Origin: Chloroflexota bacterium
GTDB lineage: Bacteria; Chloroflexota; Anaerolineae; Anaerolineales; Anaerolineaceae
Direction: 5' to 3'
Assembly: GCA_016887485.1 (NCBI GenBank)
Contig: CP069394.1
Span: forward strand, 1,736,001-1,800,000
Length of the DNA stretch: 64,000 bases
This document shows, piece after piece, positions 25,624 to 35,248 of the stretch (the first letter of the stretch is position 1; each line of letters starts with the position of its first letter). The translations under genes were made by a program, and so were the position numbers. The notes below the pieces were generated by a model. That model had not been told where the DNA came from. It ran no database searches and saw only the letters and a list, made by a program, of their open reading frames with translations.

Positions 25624-27420
25624 TTATTGTTGAATGCTGGGAACAATCAATTGTCTCCCAAAATTGATCACCGTGCTCTTAGGCAAATTATTCGCCTCAA
25701 GAATAGCATCAATGGTCGATAGGTTGTCATCTGCGAAGAAGGCCAAACAAGCCCCATCGCTGATCTCAATTTCAGTATTAATATATATGCCGCCGATTCC
25801 TTGAAGCACTTCCTGCAGCGCTGAATAGGCCGAATCATAATCACCGGTTGCATCCCAGTAACTGGCCTGAGCCATCAAATTATTGACGGACCCCAGCTCA
25901 GTATAGGAGGTGATCTCAATCGAATTCAAAGCATAGAGATAATATGACACAGCATTCTCATAATCTCTAAGCTTCCCATAAGTGTCGCCGATATATAGCT
26001 GAATCTGGAACAACTTCAAATCATTTTCTCTATCGTCCCAAGCTACCAATTCCGCCTGCTCAAAATTGTTGAGCGCATCGGAATAGAATCCTGCTGAGTA
26101 ATACTGCTCGCCCAGGGCAGAATACGCCTCATAAAGCAAGGTAGCGCTGTTTCCACCAGCGAAGTTGGGATCTGATTCCATGATCTTCGTCAAATTTGTA
26201 ATCGCAGGCGCCCAATCCATATCCAGGAAATCCTGAAACGCCACTTGATAATACTCAGCGTTGTTCAGGTCTCTTTGTAACGCCGAATTCTTCGGGTCAA
26301 TACTTGCGGCTTTGGATAGATAGGTGACTGCTTTCTTGACCGAAGTGATCGTCTGATTGCTGTCCGAAAGCATTTCCTTCGCCGTCTGAACAAATTTTAA
26401 TTGCAGAAGGTTGCTGCTGGCTTCCTGCAGGTTTTCGCGCTCATTCGCATATTGCTTACTCTGCGGAATCAGGGCAACGGCTTTACGATAATATTGTTCC
26501 GCTGCCTCAATGTCTTCAATGGTAGCCCCATCATCCTCAAGCATACTAATGATCTTTTTCAGATAGCCCTGAAGCAACTGCTCTGTGATCAGGGGATCAT
26601 TCAGCTGAGAGTCTAATGCGAGTGCACTTTCATAAGAACCGATGACGGTATCCCAGTCTTCGTTCTCATAAGCTGTATTGCCATCAGCCAACAAAATGGC
26701 TATTTGATTTTCCGTCTCGATGGCTTCAATCTGCTGGGATACGTCCCATAATCCAGGGCTTTCTACCTGGATATCATAGAACAAAACTAACGCATCTTCC
26801 AGATTGCCAGCCTCCAGAAGAGATTCGGCTTCCTGATATTTAGACTCCATGCGCAAGAGCAGCTCGACTTCCGTTGTCAAATTGGATAACCGTTCATAAT
26901 CCGGATTGATTTCACGAATATTATCGATAATGGCGGCAGCAGGCTGGGGATTGCCAACCAGCAAGAGCTGTTCCGCCTGATTGGCCATATTGTCCAACGT
27001 ATAGGATTGTTGAATGCGTTGTTTCTCAGCGATCTGATTATTGAAATATTTAAAGGAAAAATAGAAAACGGTAGCGACGATCAGAATGACGGCAACAATC
27101 ATTATGATAAAGCCAAAGGAGTTTTTGACTTTTGTTCTTTTTTCAACCTTCTTATTTTTATCCTCCATTGTCTTAATCATCAGCTTCATCTGGAGGTTTT
27201 CTTTAAACTTTAATAATGCCGGGTGTTCCGGATAACGCTCTTCAATCTTTTCAAGGGCTTCATTGCATTCAGAGAAGTCGCCGTTTTGAAATAGCTTGAT
27301 TATATTAATGTACTCAGGATCATTCGAAAGATCGATCGGTATCACGATCTTTTCGTCTATTCCTTCAAACTTGGAATCCTCATTTTTTGATCTTCCAAAA
27401 TTCGGTCGTAGTGATCCCAT
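25624..27420 (-). CDS. TPR-rich membrane protein with LysM-like C-terminus (tad locus)
   Basis: A 598-residue protein. Cytoplasmic residues 1-95 are charged; one membrane helix lies at about 103-125 (FGFIIMIVAVILIVATVFYF). The rest is a long helical region of TPR-like repeats (YENEDWDTVIGSYESALALD, DALNNFEQAELVAWDDREND, ISYLYALNS-type units). The last 45 residues (DNLSTIDAILEANNLPKS, then GRQLIVP) match the LysM pattern, which binds peptidoglycan. Most of the protein would be outside the cell. It lies between TadC and TadA, so it may replace the TadD pilotin-like TPR protein and anchor the pilus machine to the wall. That role is inferred. Confidence 0.7.
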   Translation of the reverse strand: MGSLRPNFGRSKNEDSKFEGIDEKIVIPIDLSNDPEYINIIKLFQNGDFSECNEALEKIEERYPEHPALLKFKENLQMKLMIKTMEDKNKKVEKRTKVKNSFGFIIMIVAVILIVATVFYFSFKYFNNQIAEKQRIQQSYTLDNMANQAEQLLLVGNPQPAAAIIDNIREINPDYERLSNLTTEVELLLRMESKYQEAESLLEAGNLEDALVLFYDIQVESPGLWDVSQQIEAIETENQIAILLADGNTAYENEDWDTVIGSYESALALDSQLNDPLITEQLLQGYLKKIISMLEDDGATIEDIEAAEQYYRKAVALIPQSKQYANERENLQEASSNLLQLKFVQTAKEMLSDSNQTITSVKKAVTYLSKAASIDPKNSALQRDLNNAEYYQVAFQDFLDMDWAPAITNLTKIMESDPNFAGGNSATLLYEAYSALGEQYYSAGFYSDALNNFEQAELVAWDDRENDLKLFQIQLYIGDTYGKLRDYENAVSYYLYALNSIEITSYTELGSVNNLMAQASYWDATGDYDSAYSALQEVLQGIGGIYINTEIEISDGACLAFFADDNLSTIDAILEANNLPKSTVINFGRQLIVPSIQQ

Positions 27421-27449
27421 TTTCTTCCGCTCTTACCTAATAAATCAAT

Positions 27450-28427
27450 CTATAAAGTGCTAAAGAGGTCCATAATGGCTGGGATGGATGGGCCCAGAAT
27501 GACTGCAAGCATGGCCGGGAAGATTAACAAAGCAATTGGGAACAACATCTTCCCTGGGAGTTTATTTGCAATTTCTCTGGCCCTAAACTGGCGCTGAACA
27601 CGCATCTGTAAAGCCTGACTGTGCAAAACATCCGCATAGCTCATACCGACTTTTTCTGCCTGGATGATAATTGCGACGAAACGGGAAAGGTCATCCACAT
27701 CCAACCGGTTGCTCATATTCCTCAGCGCGGTCGCCCGGGAGATACCCATTTCCATCTCTTTGGTCACCCGTTTGATCTCATGCCCAAGATCGGTATCCCA
27801 ATAACCACTGATCTTCAACAAGGATTGATCAAACGCCAAACCGGCGCTGGCGCAAACTGAAAGCATATCCAAGGCATCCGGCAGCCCTCGCTGAATTTCA
27901 TCCTGCCGGACCCTGACTTTGCCATTCAGCCAGACCGTTGGGTACATATAGCAGAGTAGGACGATAATTACACCTATGCCCAACATCTTCAAGTCAATAT
28001 TCTTAAAATCGCGATTTAGAATGAATGCGACCACAATGCCAGCCACAAAGGCCAGGAAACGGATAGCATAAAATTCACCCGCGTGCATATTGCGTGGATT
28101 CCCCGCAATCGTCAATTTGTGTTCCAGATCAACAACCAGCTTTTCAGGCGTAAATCGCCCCAGAAACTGGAGGATCTTTTTAAACCAATTGACGATGGTC
28201 CGATTGAAGAGCGACCCACTGATTTCACGCTGGACGATCATTGGGCGCTTTGGGCCGCCCTCCGACACAATTGGCTCAGCGTTGACGAACTGTTCGATCC
28301 GGTTCGAGACCTTCTTCCCCGACTTAAGCCAGGAGACGATACCATAAATAATCGTCCCCAAACCAAGGAAGACGACCACCACCCCTACGCCAACAAATAA
28401 TAAATCGCTATCCAGAAGATTTTCCAT
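27450..28427 (-). CDS. tadC: Tad pilus inner-membrane platform protein TadC
   Basis: A 325-residue type II secretion F-domain protein. An N-terminal membrane helix is followed by two further helices (AIRFLAFVAGIVVAFIL, MLGIGVIIVLLCYMYPTVW), the GspF domain (RGLPDALDMLSVCASAGLAFDQSLLKI), and the C-terminal helix (LFPIALLIFPAMLAVILGPSI). With TadB it forms the membrane platform that couples TadA ATP hydrolysis to pilin polymerisation. It follows TadB by 12 bases. A ribosome site (AAGGG) precedes ATG 28427. Confidence 0.9.
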   Translation of the reverse strand: MENLLDSDLLFVGVGVVVVFLGLGTIIYGIVSWLKSGKKVSNRIEQFVNAEPIVSEGGPKRPMIVQREISGSLFNRTIVNWFKKILQFLGRFTPEKLVVDLEHKLTIAGNPRNMHAGEFYAIRFLAFVAGIVVAFILNRDFKNIDLKMLGIGVIIVLLCYMYPTVWLNGKVRVRQDEIQRGLPDALDMLSVCASAGLAFDQSLLKISGYWDTDLGHEIKRVTKEMEMGISRATALRNMSNRLDVDDLSRFVAIIIQAEKVGMSYADVLHSQALQMRVQRQFRAREIANKLPGKMLFPIALLIFPAMLAVILGPSIPAIMDLFSTL

Positions 28428-28439
28428 AGAAAATAACCC

Positions 28440-29435
28440 TTAAACTTTAATCTGAATGAGTTTTCGGATCCAAACATTGCCGATGATCACCAACACCAGA
28501 GCACCTAAGAAAATCCCTTGGGTGATAATCGATGTCGCCACGGCGTCAAAATAACTGGGGGACAACATGAAAATCGCTAAACCTGTGATAAATGGCATTA
28601 ATGACAAAAAGTTGCCAACATAGCGCGAATACGATGTCAGTGATCGAATTTCAGCAAACAACTGCATCCTGTCACGGATGGTGTCAATCGTGGATTCAAG
28701 AACGGTTGAAAGATTGCCACCCACCTGCGTGTTGATGATGATCGCTGTGACAACAATCTGCAGGTCATCGCTTGCCATACGCTCGGAAAGGTTCAACAGA
28801 GCATCCTCCGTTGAAATACCTAGGCGAACCTCATGAAGCACCCGTCCGAACTCCTCAGATGCCGGCGCAGGCACCTCATTAACCGCAAGGTCGAGAGCCT
28901 GCATCAAGCTGTAACCGGATTGAACCGCGCCCTTGACCAGAACCAGAACATCCAGGAGCTGATCCTGGAATTTATTCTGCCTGCGGATGATCGCCCTATC
29001 TAACAAGATCGGCGGAATCATAATCGCAACCACGCTAATAAACAATCCTGCTAACATTGAACCAAAAATCAACCAGGAAGCTGCGAAAGTCAATATTGTG
29101 AGCGAGACACGAATAAGGATGTATTCAATATCCGTGATCTCCCAATACGCACTGGAAATCTTTATTTGAAGTTTTTCAGAAGATATATTCGAGAGAGATG
29201 AATTGATCCATTCCCGAAAATTGCTGATATCTTCCACGGAAGGCAAAGGCACAGTCCTGCGGGACGGCTTACGCTGGTCCTCAACTTCTTCTTCCTGAGT
29301 GACAAACTGTGAGATCCGGCCTTGCTTCTTTGCCGACAGTCTGTTTCGATATAGCCAAACAGCGATCCCGATTAGCCCAAGAAAGCTAACGCCAAAAACC
29401 GCAACTAGGATGCCGGTGATTAATGTCTGACTCAA
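28440..29435 (-). CDS. tadB: Tad pilus inner-membrane platform protein TadB
   Basis: A 331-residue GspF-domain protein. Order: N-terminal helix (ITGILVAVFGVSFLGLIGIAV), charged cytoplasmic stretch, two helices near 110-150, the F domain (DQLLDVLVLVKGAVQSGYSLMQAL, then LGISTEDALLNLSERMASDD), and two C-terminal helices. The conserved NTQVGGNLSTVLESTIDTIR is typical of TadB. The start is a TTG at 29435 behind GCGAGGA. Partner of TadC immediately downstream in the same operon. Confidence 0.9.
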   Translation of the reverse strand: MSQTLITGILVAVFGVSFLGLIGIAVWLYRNRLSAKKQGRISQFVTQEEEVEDQRKPSRRTVPLPSVEDISNFREWINSSLSNISSEKLQIKISSAYWEITDIEYILIRVSLTILTFAASWLIFGSMLAGLFISVVAIMIPPILLDRAIIRRQNKFQDQLLDVLVLVKGAVQSGYSLMQALDLAVNEVPAPASEEFGRVLHEVRLGISTEDALLNLSERMASDDLQIVVTAIIINTQVGGNLSTVLESTIDTIRDRMQLFAEIRSLTSYSRYVGNFLSLMPFITGLAIFMLSPSYFDAVATSIITQGIFLGALVLVIIGNVWIRKLIQIKV

Positions 29436-29490
29436 AAGATCCTCGCTTATTATTCCTTCCAGAACCTAAATAAAGAAATATCCTTATTGA

Positions 29491-30675
29491 CTATTTACCT
29501 TCAGGGCTCTGGATCAACTTCAGCAAATCTTTCGTAATATCGGTATAGGCCCGACTGATCGGATGGCGGCCCTTCTTCATCACAATCGGAACGCCCTCAT
29601 TCAAACAACTGAGTGCCAGATTTTCATCAGCAGGAATTTTGCCAAATACCTTCATCTTCAAGATGCTCTCAATCTCATCGCTCTTCACATCGGCTTTTCT
29701 GCCGACCATATTGAGGAGGAACAGCATCTTTTCTTTCGGATAAGAGAGCGTTGAGGCAATTTCAAGGAATTGCCTGGCATCGCGCATGGAGGCAAGATCA
29801 GGATTCAGGACGAGCAGGATCTTATCCGATGAATCCATGTAAGTGACCGTGTTTTCATCCAAGTAATTGCCGCCATCAATAATGATATTCGGGAAGACTT
29901 CTTGTAGGCTTTGAACGACAGTGAAAAGGTTCTCGGGTTTGATCCCTTGGGCCTGAGAAATCGAATTTGGACTGGGCAGCACATAAACACCGGATGCATG
30001 CTGCTCCACAACTTGTTTGATCAATTGCTGGTCCAACTTTCCGGCATGAGCAATCAAATCGGTGATCGAGTTGCCAGTGAACAGGTTCAAGAACAGTGCG
30101 ACATGCCCAAACAAATGCTTACCATCAATCAATAAGACGTCCTCGTTAAGCGCCTTATTCAGGCTGATTGCCAGGTTAATGGCAACTGTTGTTGTTCCTG
30201 CCCCACCTTTAGGACTAAATACAGTATATGTGTTTTTCGCGTTGATAATATTCTCCATAAGGGTACCTTCAGTCGGTGTGGTTTGATTGCGTTCTAAAAG
30301 TTCCAATACTCGCTTGATGATGATCACTAATTTTTCCGATTGGAAAGGGTACTGCAGAAATGCTCTGGCACCTGACAAAACAACCCGATCCAAATTAACC
30401 ATTTCCGCTTCTGAAAGTAACGCAACTACGGCGCTCTTAGGAAAATCAGAGGCAAGTTTATCTACCAAATAAAATGGATGATGTTGAAAACCAAAGTCGA
30501 GGAGGACAACATCTGGTTTCAATTGTGAAATCACACTCAGTAAGTTCTCCTGTGTGATTTCCTTTTCAAGCAGTTTCAACTCATCTTGTTCTGCCAGAGT
30601 GGTTCTGGTTGCCTCAATGACTGATGGATTCTTCGAAACCAGGAGTATTGTTGCGGATTCGTTGTTTTTCGCCAT
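29491..30675 (-). CDS. cpaE: CpaE/TadZ-like pilus localisation ATPase
   Basis: A 394-residue protein. Residues 1-125 form a receiver-like (pseudo-receiver) domain (ATILLVSKNPSVIEATR, then DVVLLDFG). Residues 145-385 form a MinD/ParA-type ATPase with the deviant Walker A SPKGGAGTTTVAINLA and the switch region IIIDGGNYLDEN. CpaE/TadZ places the Tad machine at its site on the membrane, often a cell pole. The C-terminal GVPIVMKKGRHPISRAYTDI is usual for the family. It lies between CpaB and TadB. Confidence 0.9.
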   Translation of the reverse strand: MAKNNESATILLVSKNPSVIEATRTTLAEQDELKLLEKEITQENLLSVISQLKPDVVLLDFGFQHHPFYLVDKLASDFPKSAVVALLSEAEMVNLDRVVLSGARAFLQYPFQSEKLVIIIKRVLELLERNQTTPTEGTLMENIINAKNTYTVFSPKGGAGTTTVAINLAISLNKALNEDVLLIDGKHLFGHVALFLNLFTGNSITDLIAHAGKLDQQLIKQVVEQHASGVYVLPSPNSISQAQGIKPENLFTVVQSLQEVFPNIIIDGGNYLDENTVTYMDSSDKILLVLNPDLASMRDARQFLEIASTLSYPKEKMLFLLNMVGRKADVKSDEIESILKMKVFGKIPADENLALSCLNEGVPIVMKKGRHPISRAYTDITKDLLKLIQSPEGK

Positions 30676-30695
30676 TATTAGAGTTCCTTATACAA

Positions 30696-31547
30696 TCAAG
30701 GTAAGATCTCAAGACCATAAAATTCAATAATGTATTCAGCGGTAACGGGTGTCAGTTCAAATTGCATGGTTGATGTGGGCGCACGAAGTACAATATCGAA
30801 GATGGCATTTGTATCTTTAAGGTGCTTCAGAATCAGAGCGTCCTGGGGGGATAAAGCGAAGAGATAGGCTTCAATCGTCCCTTTCACAGCCGTCGACTGT
30901 TGATTATTGGTGTTCAACATATTCTCTTCTGTGTTGGTATTTGATGCTTCGATCACATCTACCACAAGCGCCGTAACACTGATCCGTTGCATGGTGTCAA
31001 CCGTGAATGTCCTCGTCTGAGGCTCATTTTCCTCATCAGTCGCCGCGGGGGTATCGCCAACAGTCTCAACCTCTTCGTCAAAGGTGGCAAAGATATCAAC
31101 GATGTCACCCCGCTGGACCATGCTGTTGCGGCTCATCAAGTCATTGGCTGGGAAGGCCATCAGGATATGATCCTCACTTAAAATAAAGCTGATATCGCCG
31201 ATGTTGTTGGTCGGATCAGCTAAATTATGGAGGAGCACCATCTCACCCTGGATCATATCAGTTTTGACCATCTTGCCCACAGCGGCATCCAGTGTGGAAA
31301 GCACATCGCGGGGGGCGATTTCCACTGGCACACTCGCCAGTTCGACATCGCCGGTCTCAATTCGGTCACCAAGAGAAAGATCACGTGTCAATACGACAAC
31401 AGTGGTTTTGACTGTCTCTTCCTCAACATTAACGGGGGTTTGGGCTGCCTGGTAACGTTGGACCAATAATATACTGGCAAAAACACCCACAGCGACGAGG
31501 ATCAACCCCGCAATAACTATCAAGAATACTTTAGCTTTGTTTGACAA
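30696..31547 (-). CDS. cpaB: Flp pilus assembly protein CpaB/RcpC
   Basis: A 283-residue protein. An N-terminal membrane helix (VFLIVIAGLILVAVGVFASILLV) is followed by a SAF domain (VVVLTRDLSLGDRIETGDVEL), then the RcpC region (DHILMAFPANDLMSRNSMVQRGDIVDIFATF). In Gram-negatives CpaB/RcpC sits in the periplasm and helps the secretin; here there is no secretin, so it may guide the pilus through the wall. The start is TTG 31547 behind GGAGG. It is 33 bases downstream of a TadG-like gene. Confidence 0.88.
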   Translation of the reverse strand: MSNKAKVFLIVIAGLILVAVGVFASILLVQRYQAAQTPVNVEEETVKTTVVVLTRDLSLGDRIETGDVELASVPVEIAPRDVLSTLDAAVGKMVKTDMIQGEMVLLHNLADPTNNIGDISFILSEDHILMAFPANDLMSRNSMVQRGDIVDIFATFDEEVETVGDTPAATDEENEPQTRTFTVDTMQRISVTALVVDVIEASNTNTEENMLNTNNQQSTAVKGTIEAYLFALSPQDALILKHLKDTNAIFDIVLRAPTSTMQFELTPVTAEYIIEFYGLEILP

Positions 31548-31580
31548 AGGAAACCTCCAATGATCGTATAAGATCTATAT

Positions 31581-32864
31581 CTAGTTACCTAATGAAATCG
31601 TACAATTGCCAAGGTTAATTTCACAGCCTTGGGTAATATCCGGTATAACGCCAACATCCGAGAGGAAAAACCCCTCAATCACAGGTTCGTTATCGGAGAG
31701 GTCTACATTATTCGGTAGGGTCTGAGCGTACCGATAGCCCGGGCAATCCCCGTTACTAGCCACACAAGTGATATAGAAAGGTTCAAATGTCAGGATATGG
31801 TAATAGGGTCCGGAATTCTTCATCTCTGAAAAATCATCCACTCCAGAGTATGCTGGCCATGGGGGTGAAGCATGAGCGTCATTAACACAGGTCTGAGGAC
31901 TCTGAATCTGAGGGTTCTCATCACAGATCACGTTATAAACCGGGATCAGTACAACCTCGCCTGCAAATCCGTGGGTTTCCATCAAATTAAGTACAGCAAC
32001 CACAACACCACTCTTGCCCGAAAGCCAGGTATGCGAATCAATGGTGATATTCGGGTGTGGTCCCTCATCCACCCAGTCCCCGATGTTGGAGGTGTCAGCC
32101 GTCAGATAGAGCCAGCCCCGATCGCCAGCAACCTGGAGGTCCTTCTTACCATCGCCATCAAGGTCACATTGAATCGCACCAAGTAAAGGGTCGTCCTCCA
32201 TGCAAATCTTATCGGAATCGAAAATAATATAGATCTGCTCAGGTGGTTGATTGGATGCATTAACAACATTCGTCCCATCCATATGATAGGAGTCAACATT
32301 ACCATCATAATCACTGATATCTAGATTAGGGACATCGCCATTGACCAATGTCTTGAGCTCATCCCAATCCATGGTTTGCATCTGGCAGCCATAATCATCG
32401 GGGAAGGGCATATCTGGCAACTCGCCGCCCACAGAAGGCGCTCGACAGTTCCAGGCCAAGGGGATAACGGACTTCCCCATCGGGCCAAAGCATCCCGAGG
32501 AGGCATCGGCTGTGGCTGTCAAAGTATCCATGCCAAAGAGTTTCGCAAAAAACGACTCACTTTGAACTGTAGCCTCAACATAGACAACAGAATCAACAAT
32601 GGAAACATTTACAGAAGTTGCTCCATTTTTTTCCATGGCATAATGGGTCGCAACAGCTTCACCATCTGAAAATCCATAGCAAACCCGTTGCGCACCAGCC
32701 AGCGCGCCTGCATCCGCTGCAGCCTGTGCAGTGCGCCGGTTGGACATGATAGCTCCCCCATCCAGAATCAGCACAATCATCGCAGCAATGGCAAATATCA
32801 TGAAGACGACCAAAACCATCATCTGACCGTGCTCAAGTTTTCGTACCTTATTTGTCACTTTCAT
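31581..32864 (-). CDS. TadG-like secreted/membrane pilus-associated protein (copy 1)
   Basis: A 427-residue protein with a short basic N-terminus, one membrane helix (GQMMVLVVFMIFAIAAMIVLILDGG) and the TadG-like segment ISNRRTAQAAADAGALAGAQRVC-type (pilin-like N-terminal domain). The large external part has many Cys and Asp/Asn/Gly residues (FDSDKICMEDDPLLGAIQCD, DLDGDGKKDLQVAGDRGW), the latter reminiscent of calcium-binding loops. It is closely related to the 415-residue product upstream (32915-34162), suggesting tandem duplication. Probable minor pilin or adhesive tip component; role inferred. Confidence 0.75.
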   Translation of the reverse strand: MKVTNKVRKLEHGQMMVLVVFMIFAIAAMIVLILDGGAIMSNRRTAQAAADAGALAGAQRVCYGFSDGEAVATHYAMEKNGATSVNVSIVDSVVYVEATVQSESFFAKLFGMDTLTATADASSGCFGPMGKSVIPLAWNCRAPSVGGELPDMPFPDDYGCQMQTMDWDELKTLVNGDVPNLDISDYDGNVDSYHMDGTNVVNASNQPPEQIYIIFDSDKICMEDDPLLGAIQCDLDGDGKKDLQVAGDRGWLYLTADTSNIGDWVDEGPHPNITIDSHTWLSGKSGVVVAVLNLMETHGFAGEVVLIPVYNVICDENPQIQSPQTCVNDAHASPPWPAYSGVDDFSEMKNSGPYYHILTFEPFYITCVASNGDCPGYRYAQTLPNNVDLSDNEPVIEGFFLSDVGVIPDITQGCEINLGNCTISLGN

Positions 32865-32914
32865 CTCCGCCTCCAGATTAGTTGGTTTTATCTGGAATTA
32901 TTACTTCATCCATA

Positions 32915-34162
32915 CTAGTGAATAATTGATACTGTGCAGTTGCCGAGGTTGACATCACATTCGAGCGCAATATCCAAACCAAGATCGATATTTTCAAGGA
33001 AAAATCCTTCAATTGTTCTGGCCTTATTTGTTTTCAGACTGGGGTTTAATGCTTTGGCGAGTGCCAATCCTGAACATATGGGATCACCAGGTACGGCATG
33101 AACACAAGTCACATAAAATGGGGCCAGGGTGATGACACGGTAGTATTTTTGATCGCCTGTGCCTGGACTGACATCTTCTCCGGCAGTGGAACAGCTGCCA
33201 ATTGTCTGGTTGCCAGCATTATATTTCCCTTCACAGAGTTGATTGTATACAGGGACCAGGACAACAGTGCCGACTACATAATCTTTGGCAGCCTCAAAAG
33301 CCACGGTCATATTACCGTTATCAGAAGGCAGCCAGATAACTGGTGAAAGGGTTCCATCAAACCCATCCGACAAAGCGTCCTGAGGTTTGAGTTTGTCCTC
33401 CAAATAGAGCCATCCCCGCGCCCCGCCAAAGCGGAAATCACTTTGTCCATCCCCATCATGGTCACAAACAAGTGCACCAGGATAGGTGGGATTATCTTCA
33501 ATACAGGTTACATCATCGACAGTTTTTTCCTCATCCATCAAGATATAGATTTGGCTGGGTGGATCACCGGTAACCCTATTTATGATCTCATCCCCATCCA
33601 TCTTAAAAGTCCCATCATTACCTGGGATGGAGATGGACGACACCTCTCCGTTGACCAGAGGTTCAAGCAAGCCATCCCAATCCAAGGAATTGATCTGACA
33701 ATCTTTGCCCTCATCAAACCCTGCACCGCCTACTGAAGGTCGACAACTCCATGCCACCGGCATAACAGCACCCGCGCCTTTAAGGGGATAGCAACCTGCC
33801 GTCGCATCTGCCAAAGCGGTCAATGTTTCTCGGCCAAAAATCTTAGCAAAAAAGGAAGGGTTTTCTACCGTCGCCTCAACACTGACGGTTGAGCCTGTGA
33901 CAGTTACAGAAGTCGATGTTGCACCATTATTCGTGGCATAGGCTTCTGCAACTGCCTCAGCATCATAATAACCATAACAAGCCCGATTAGCGCCTGCCAT
34001 CGCACCGGAGTCAGCGGCAACCTGAGCCGTACGCCTGTTCGCCATCACAGATCCGCCATCCAAAACCAATGCCACCATCCCAATAATCACAAACAGCATC
34101 AACACAATGAAGGGTAAAGTCTGACCTATTTCAAATTTTTCATTAACGCGGAACTTCTTCAT
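32915..34162 (-). CDS. TadG-like secreted/membrane pilus-associated protein (copy 2)
   Basis: A 415-residue paralogue of the preceding feature with the same order: basic start, membrane helix (FIVLMLFVIIGMVALVLDGG), RRTAQVAADSGAMAGANRAC, then a Cys-rich external domain with VMPVAWSCRPSVGG, the D-x-D-G-D-G-like CDHDGDGQSDFRFGGARGWL, and a C-terminal ECDVNLGNCTV. Both end with nearly the same (E/D)-x-N-L-GNCT motif. Ribosome site AGGAGGG before ATG 34162. It is 11 bases after the TadE-like gene. Conserved Cys suggest disulfides outside the cell. Confidence 0.75.
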   Translation of the reverse strand: MKKFRVNEKFEIGQTLPFIVLMLFVIIGMVALVLDGGSVMANRRTAQVAADSGAMAGANRACYGYYDAEAVAEAYATNNGATSTSVTVTGSTVSVEATVENPSFFAKIFGRETLTALADATAGCYPLKGAGAVMPVAWSCRPSVGGAGFDEGKDCQINSLDWDGLLEPLVNGEVSSISIPGNDGTFKMDGDEIINRVTGDPPSQIYILMDEEKTVDDVTCIEDNPTYPGALVCDHDGDGQSDFRFGGARGWLYLEDKLKPQDALSDGFDGTLSPVIWLPSDNGNMTVAFEAAKDYVVGTVVLVPVYNQLCEGKYNAGNQTIGSCSTAGEDVSPGTGDQKYYRVITLAPFYVTCVHAVPGDPICSGLALAKALNPSLKTNKARTIEGFFLENIDLGLDIALECDVNLGNCTVSIIH

Positions 34163-34173
34163 TGTATTCCCTC

Positions 34174-34662
34174 CTAAAATGGAATGGCGACTGCGGTCCG
34201 CAGCATCTGTGATTGAACGTGCATATTTAAATCGCCAAATAACGCTATTCCAGGCGTCAATGGCTCAAACAAAAAATCAATTTCTATTTCAATCAACGGC
34301 TCACCATCAGCGTTATTTAGATGGTTAATCGTGATCACGGTGTCTGAAAGTTCATTGACATCAAACAACTTTGAACGTACCTCATTGCAAATGTTGACAT
34401 TGCCCACCGAAATGGCATCGGCGCAGTTGAGGGGATAACTTTCCCAATAACCGCCATCACATGAACCGGTGTTAACTCGATAGTCACAGTCCGATTGCAC
34501 AATGGCATAACGGGTTCCTTCACGAACTGCGGTGTTGAGTACGGCGTAATAAAATATGGCTCGGCCAAGATCAAACAAGCCCATGATGAGCAACATCAAT
34601 AGGGGCAAAAGTAGAGCAAATTCGACCAGAGATTGGCCTGCCTTTGAATGCGAAATTTTCAT
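34174..34662 (-). CDS. tadE: TadE-family pseudopilin (copy 2)
   Basis: A 162-residue TadE-like protein: basic start then the TadE motif GQSLVEFALLLPLLMLLIMGLFDLG with the conserved Glu, followed by FYYAVLNTAVREGTRYA (the N-x-A-x-R-E-G/A motif). The C-terminal globular part contains two Cys pairs. TadE/TadF pseudopilins are processed by the prepilin peptidase and are needed for Flp pilus formation. It overlaps the upstream TadE gene by 4 bases (ATGA). Confidence 0.88.
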   Translation of the reverse strand: MKISHSKAGQSLVEFALLLPLLMLLIMGLFDLGRAIFYYAVLNTAVREGTRYAIVQSDCDYRVNTGSCDGGYWESYPLNCADAISVGNVNICNEVRSKLFDVNELSDTVITINHLNNADGEPLIEIEIDFLFEPLTPGIALFGDLNMHVQSQMLRTAVAIPF

Positions 34663-35117
34663 TGAACCATCATCTCCACTGACGCAGTCAGATGAAAAGC
34701 GCCATCTCTTAGGAGGGTGACATTAAAAATGTCACCAAAAAAACCTAATATTGGCACGTCATCCACATCCGTCTCAACTGTCACCTCAACACTATACAAG
34801 CCGAAGGTACAGCAGTTATGCTGGGTGATCGTAACGGTAATATCCGAGACCCCGGAATTTGCCGCCTCAGCTTGCGCTGCTAATACTGCCTTAGGTGCAT
34901 TTCCTGTGCCAGAATCATAATCTTCAGGATGTGTAGAAAGGTAGAACGCCCCTTCCCTGGCAGCATTCGTGATCACAATATGCGTAAAGAACAGGCGTCC
35001 GAACTCCAAAGCGCCAATGATCAACACCAATAATAGCGGCAATAACAACGCCATTTCGATCATGGATTGACCTTTGGAACGTTTATTTCTCCGTTTAAAA
35101 TTCAGGTCGCTAGACAT
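34659..35117 (-). CDS. tadE: TadE-family pseudopilin (copy 1)
   Basis: A 152-residue TadE-like protein and the first gene of the long leftward assembly operon. Basic N-terminus (KRRNKRSKGQSMIEMALLLP), helix to about residue 40, then FFTHIVITNAAREGAFYLS matching the N-A-A-R-E-G motif. AAGGAA precedes ATG 35117. It overlaps the next TadE gene by 4 bases. A candidate promoter lies upstream at 35282-35287. Confidence 0.88.
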   Translation of the reverse strand: MSSDLNFKRRNKRSKGQSMIEMALLLPLLLVLIIGALEFGRLFFTHIVITNAAREGAFYLSTHPEDYDSGTGNAPKAVLAAQAEAANSGVSDITVTITQHNCCTFGLYSVEVTVETDVDDVPILGFFGDIFNVTLLRDGAFHLTASVEMMVQ

Positions 35118-35248
35118 ACTTTCCTTATTCTCACCCCCAAGTTGTCATATCCGCTTAATCCGTCCTCTTCAAAGGAGTCTCATTAACCTTAGCAATGATC
35201 CCCCAGGACATAAAAGTGCGAATATTTCAATTGGGGAAGCTCTCTTCC

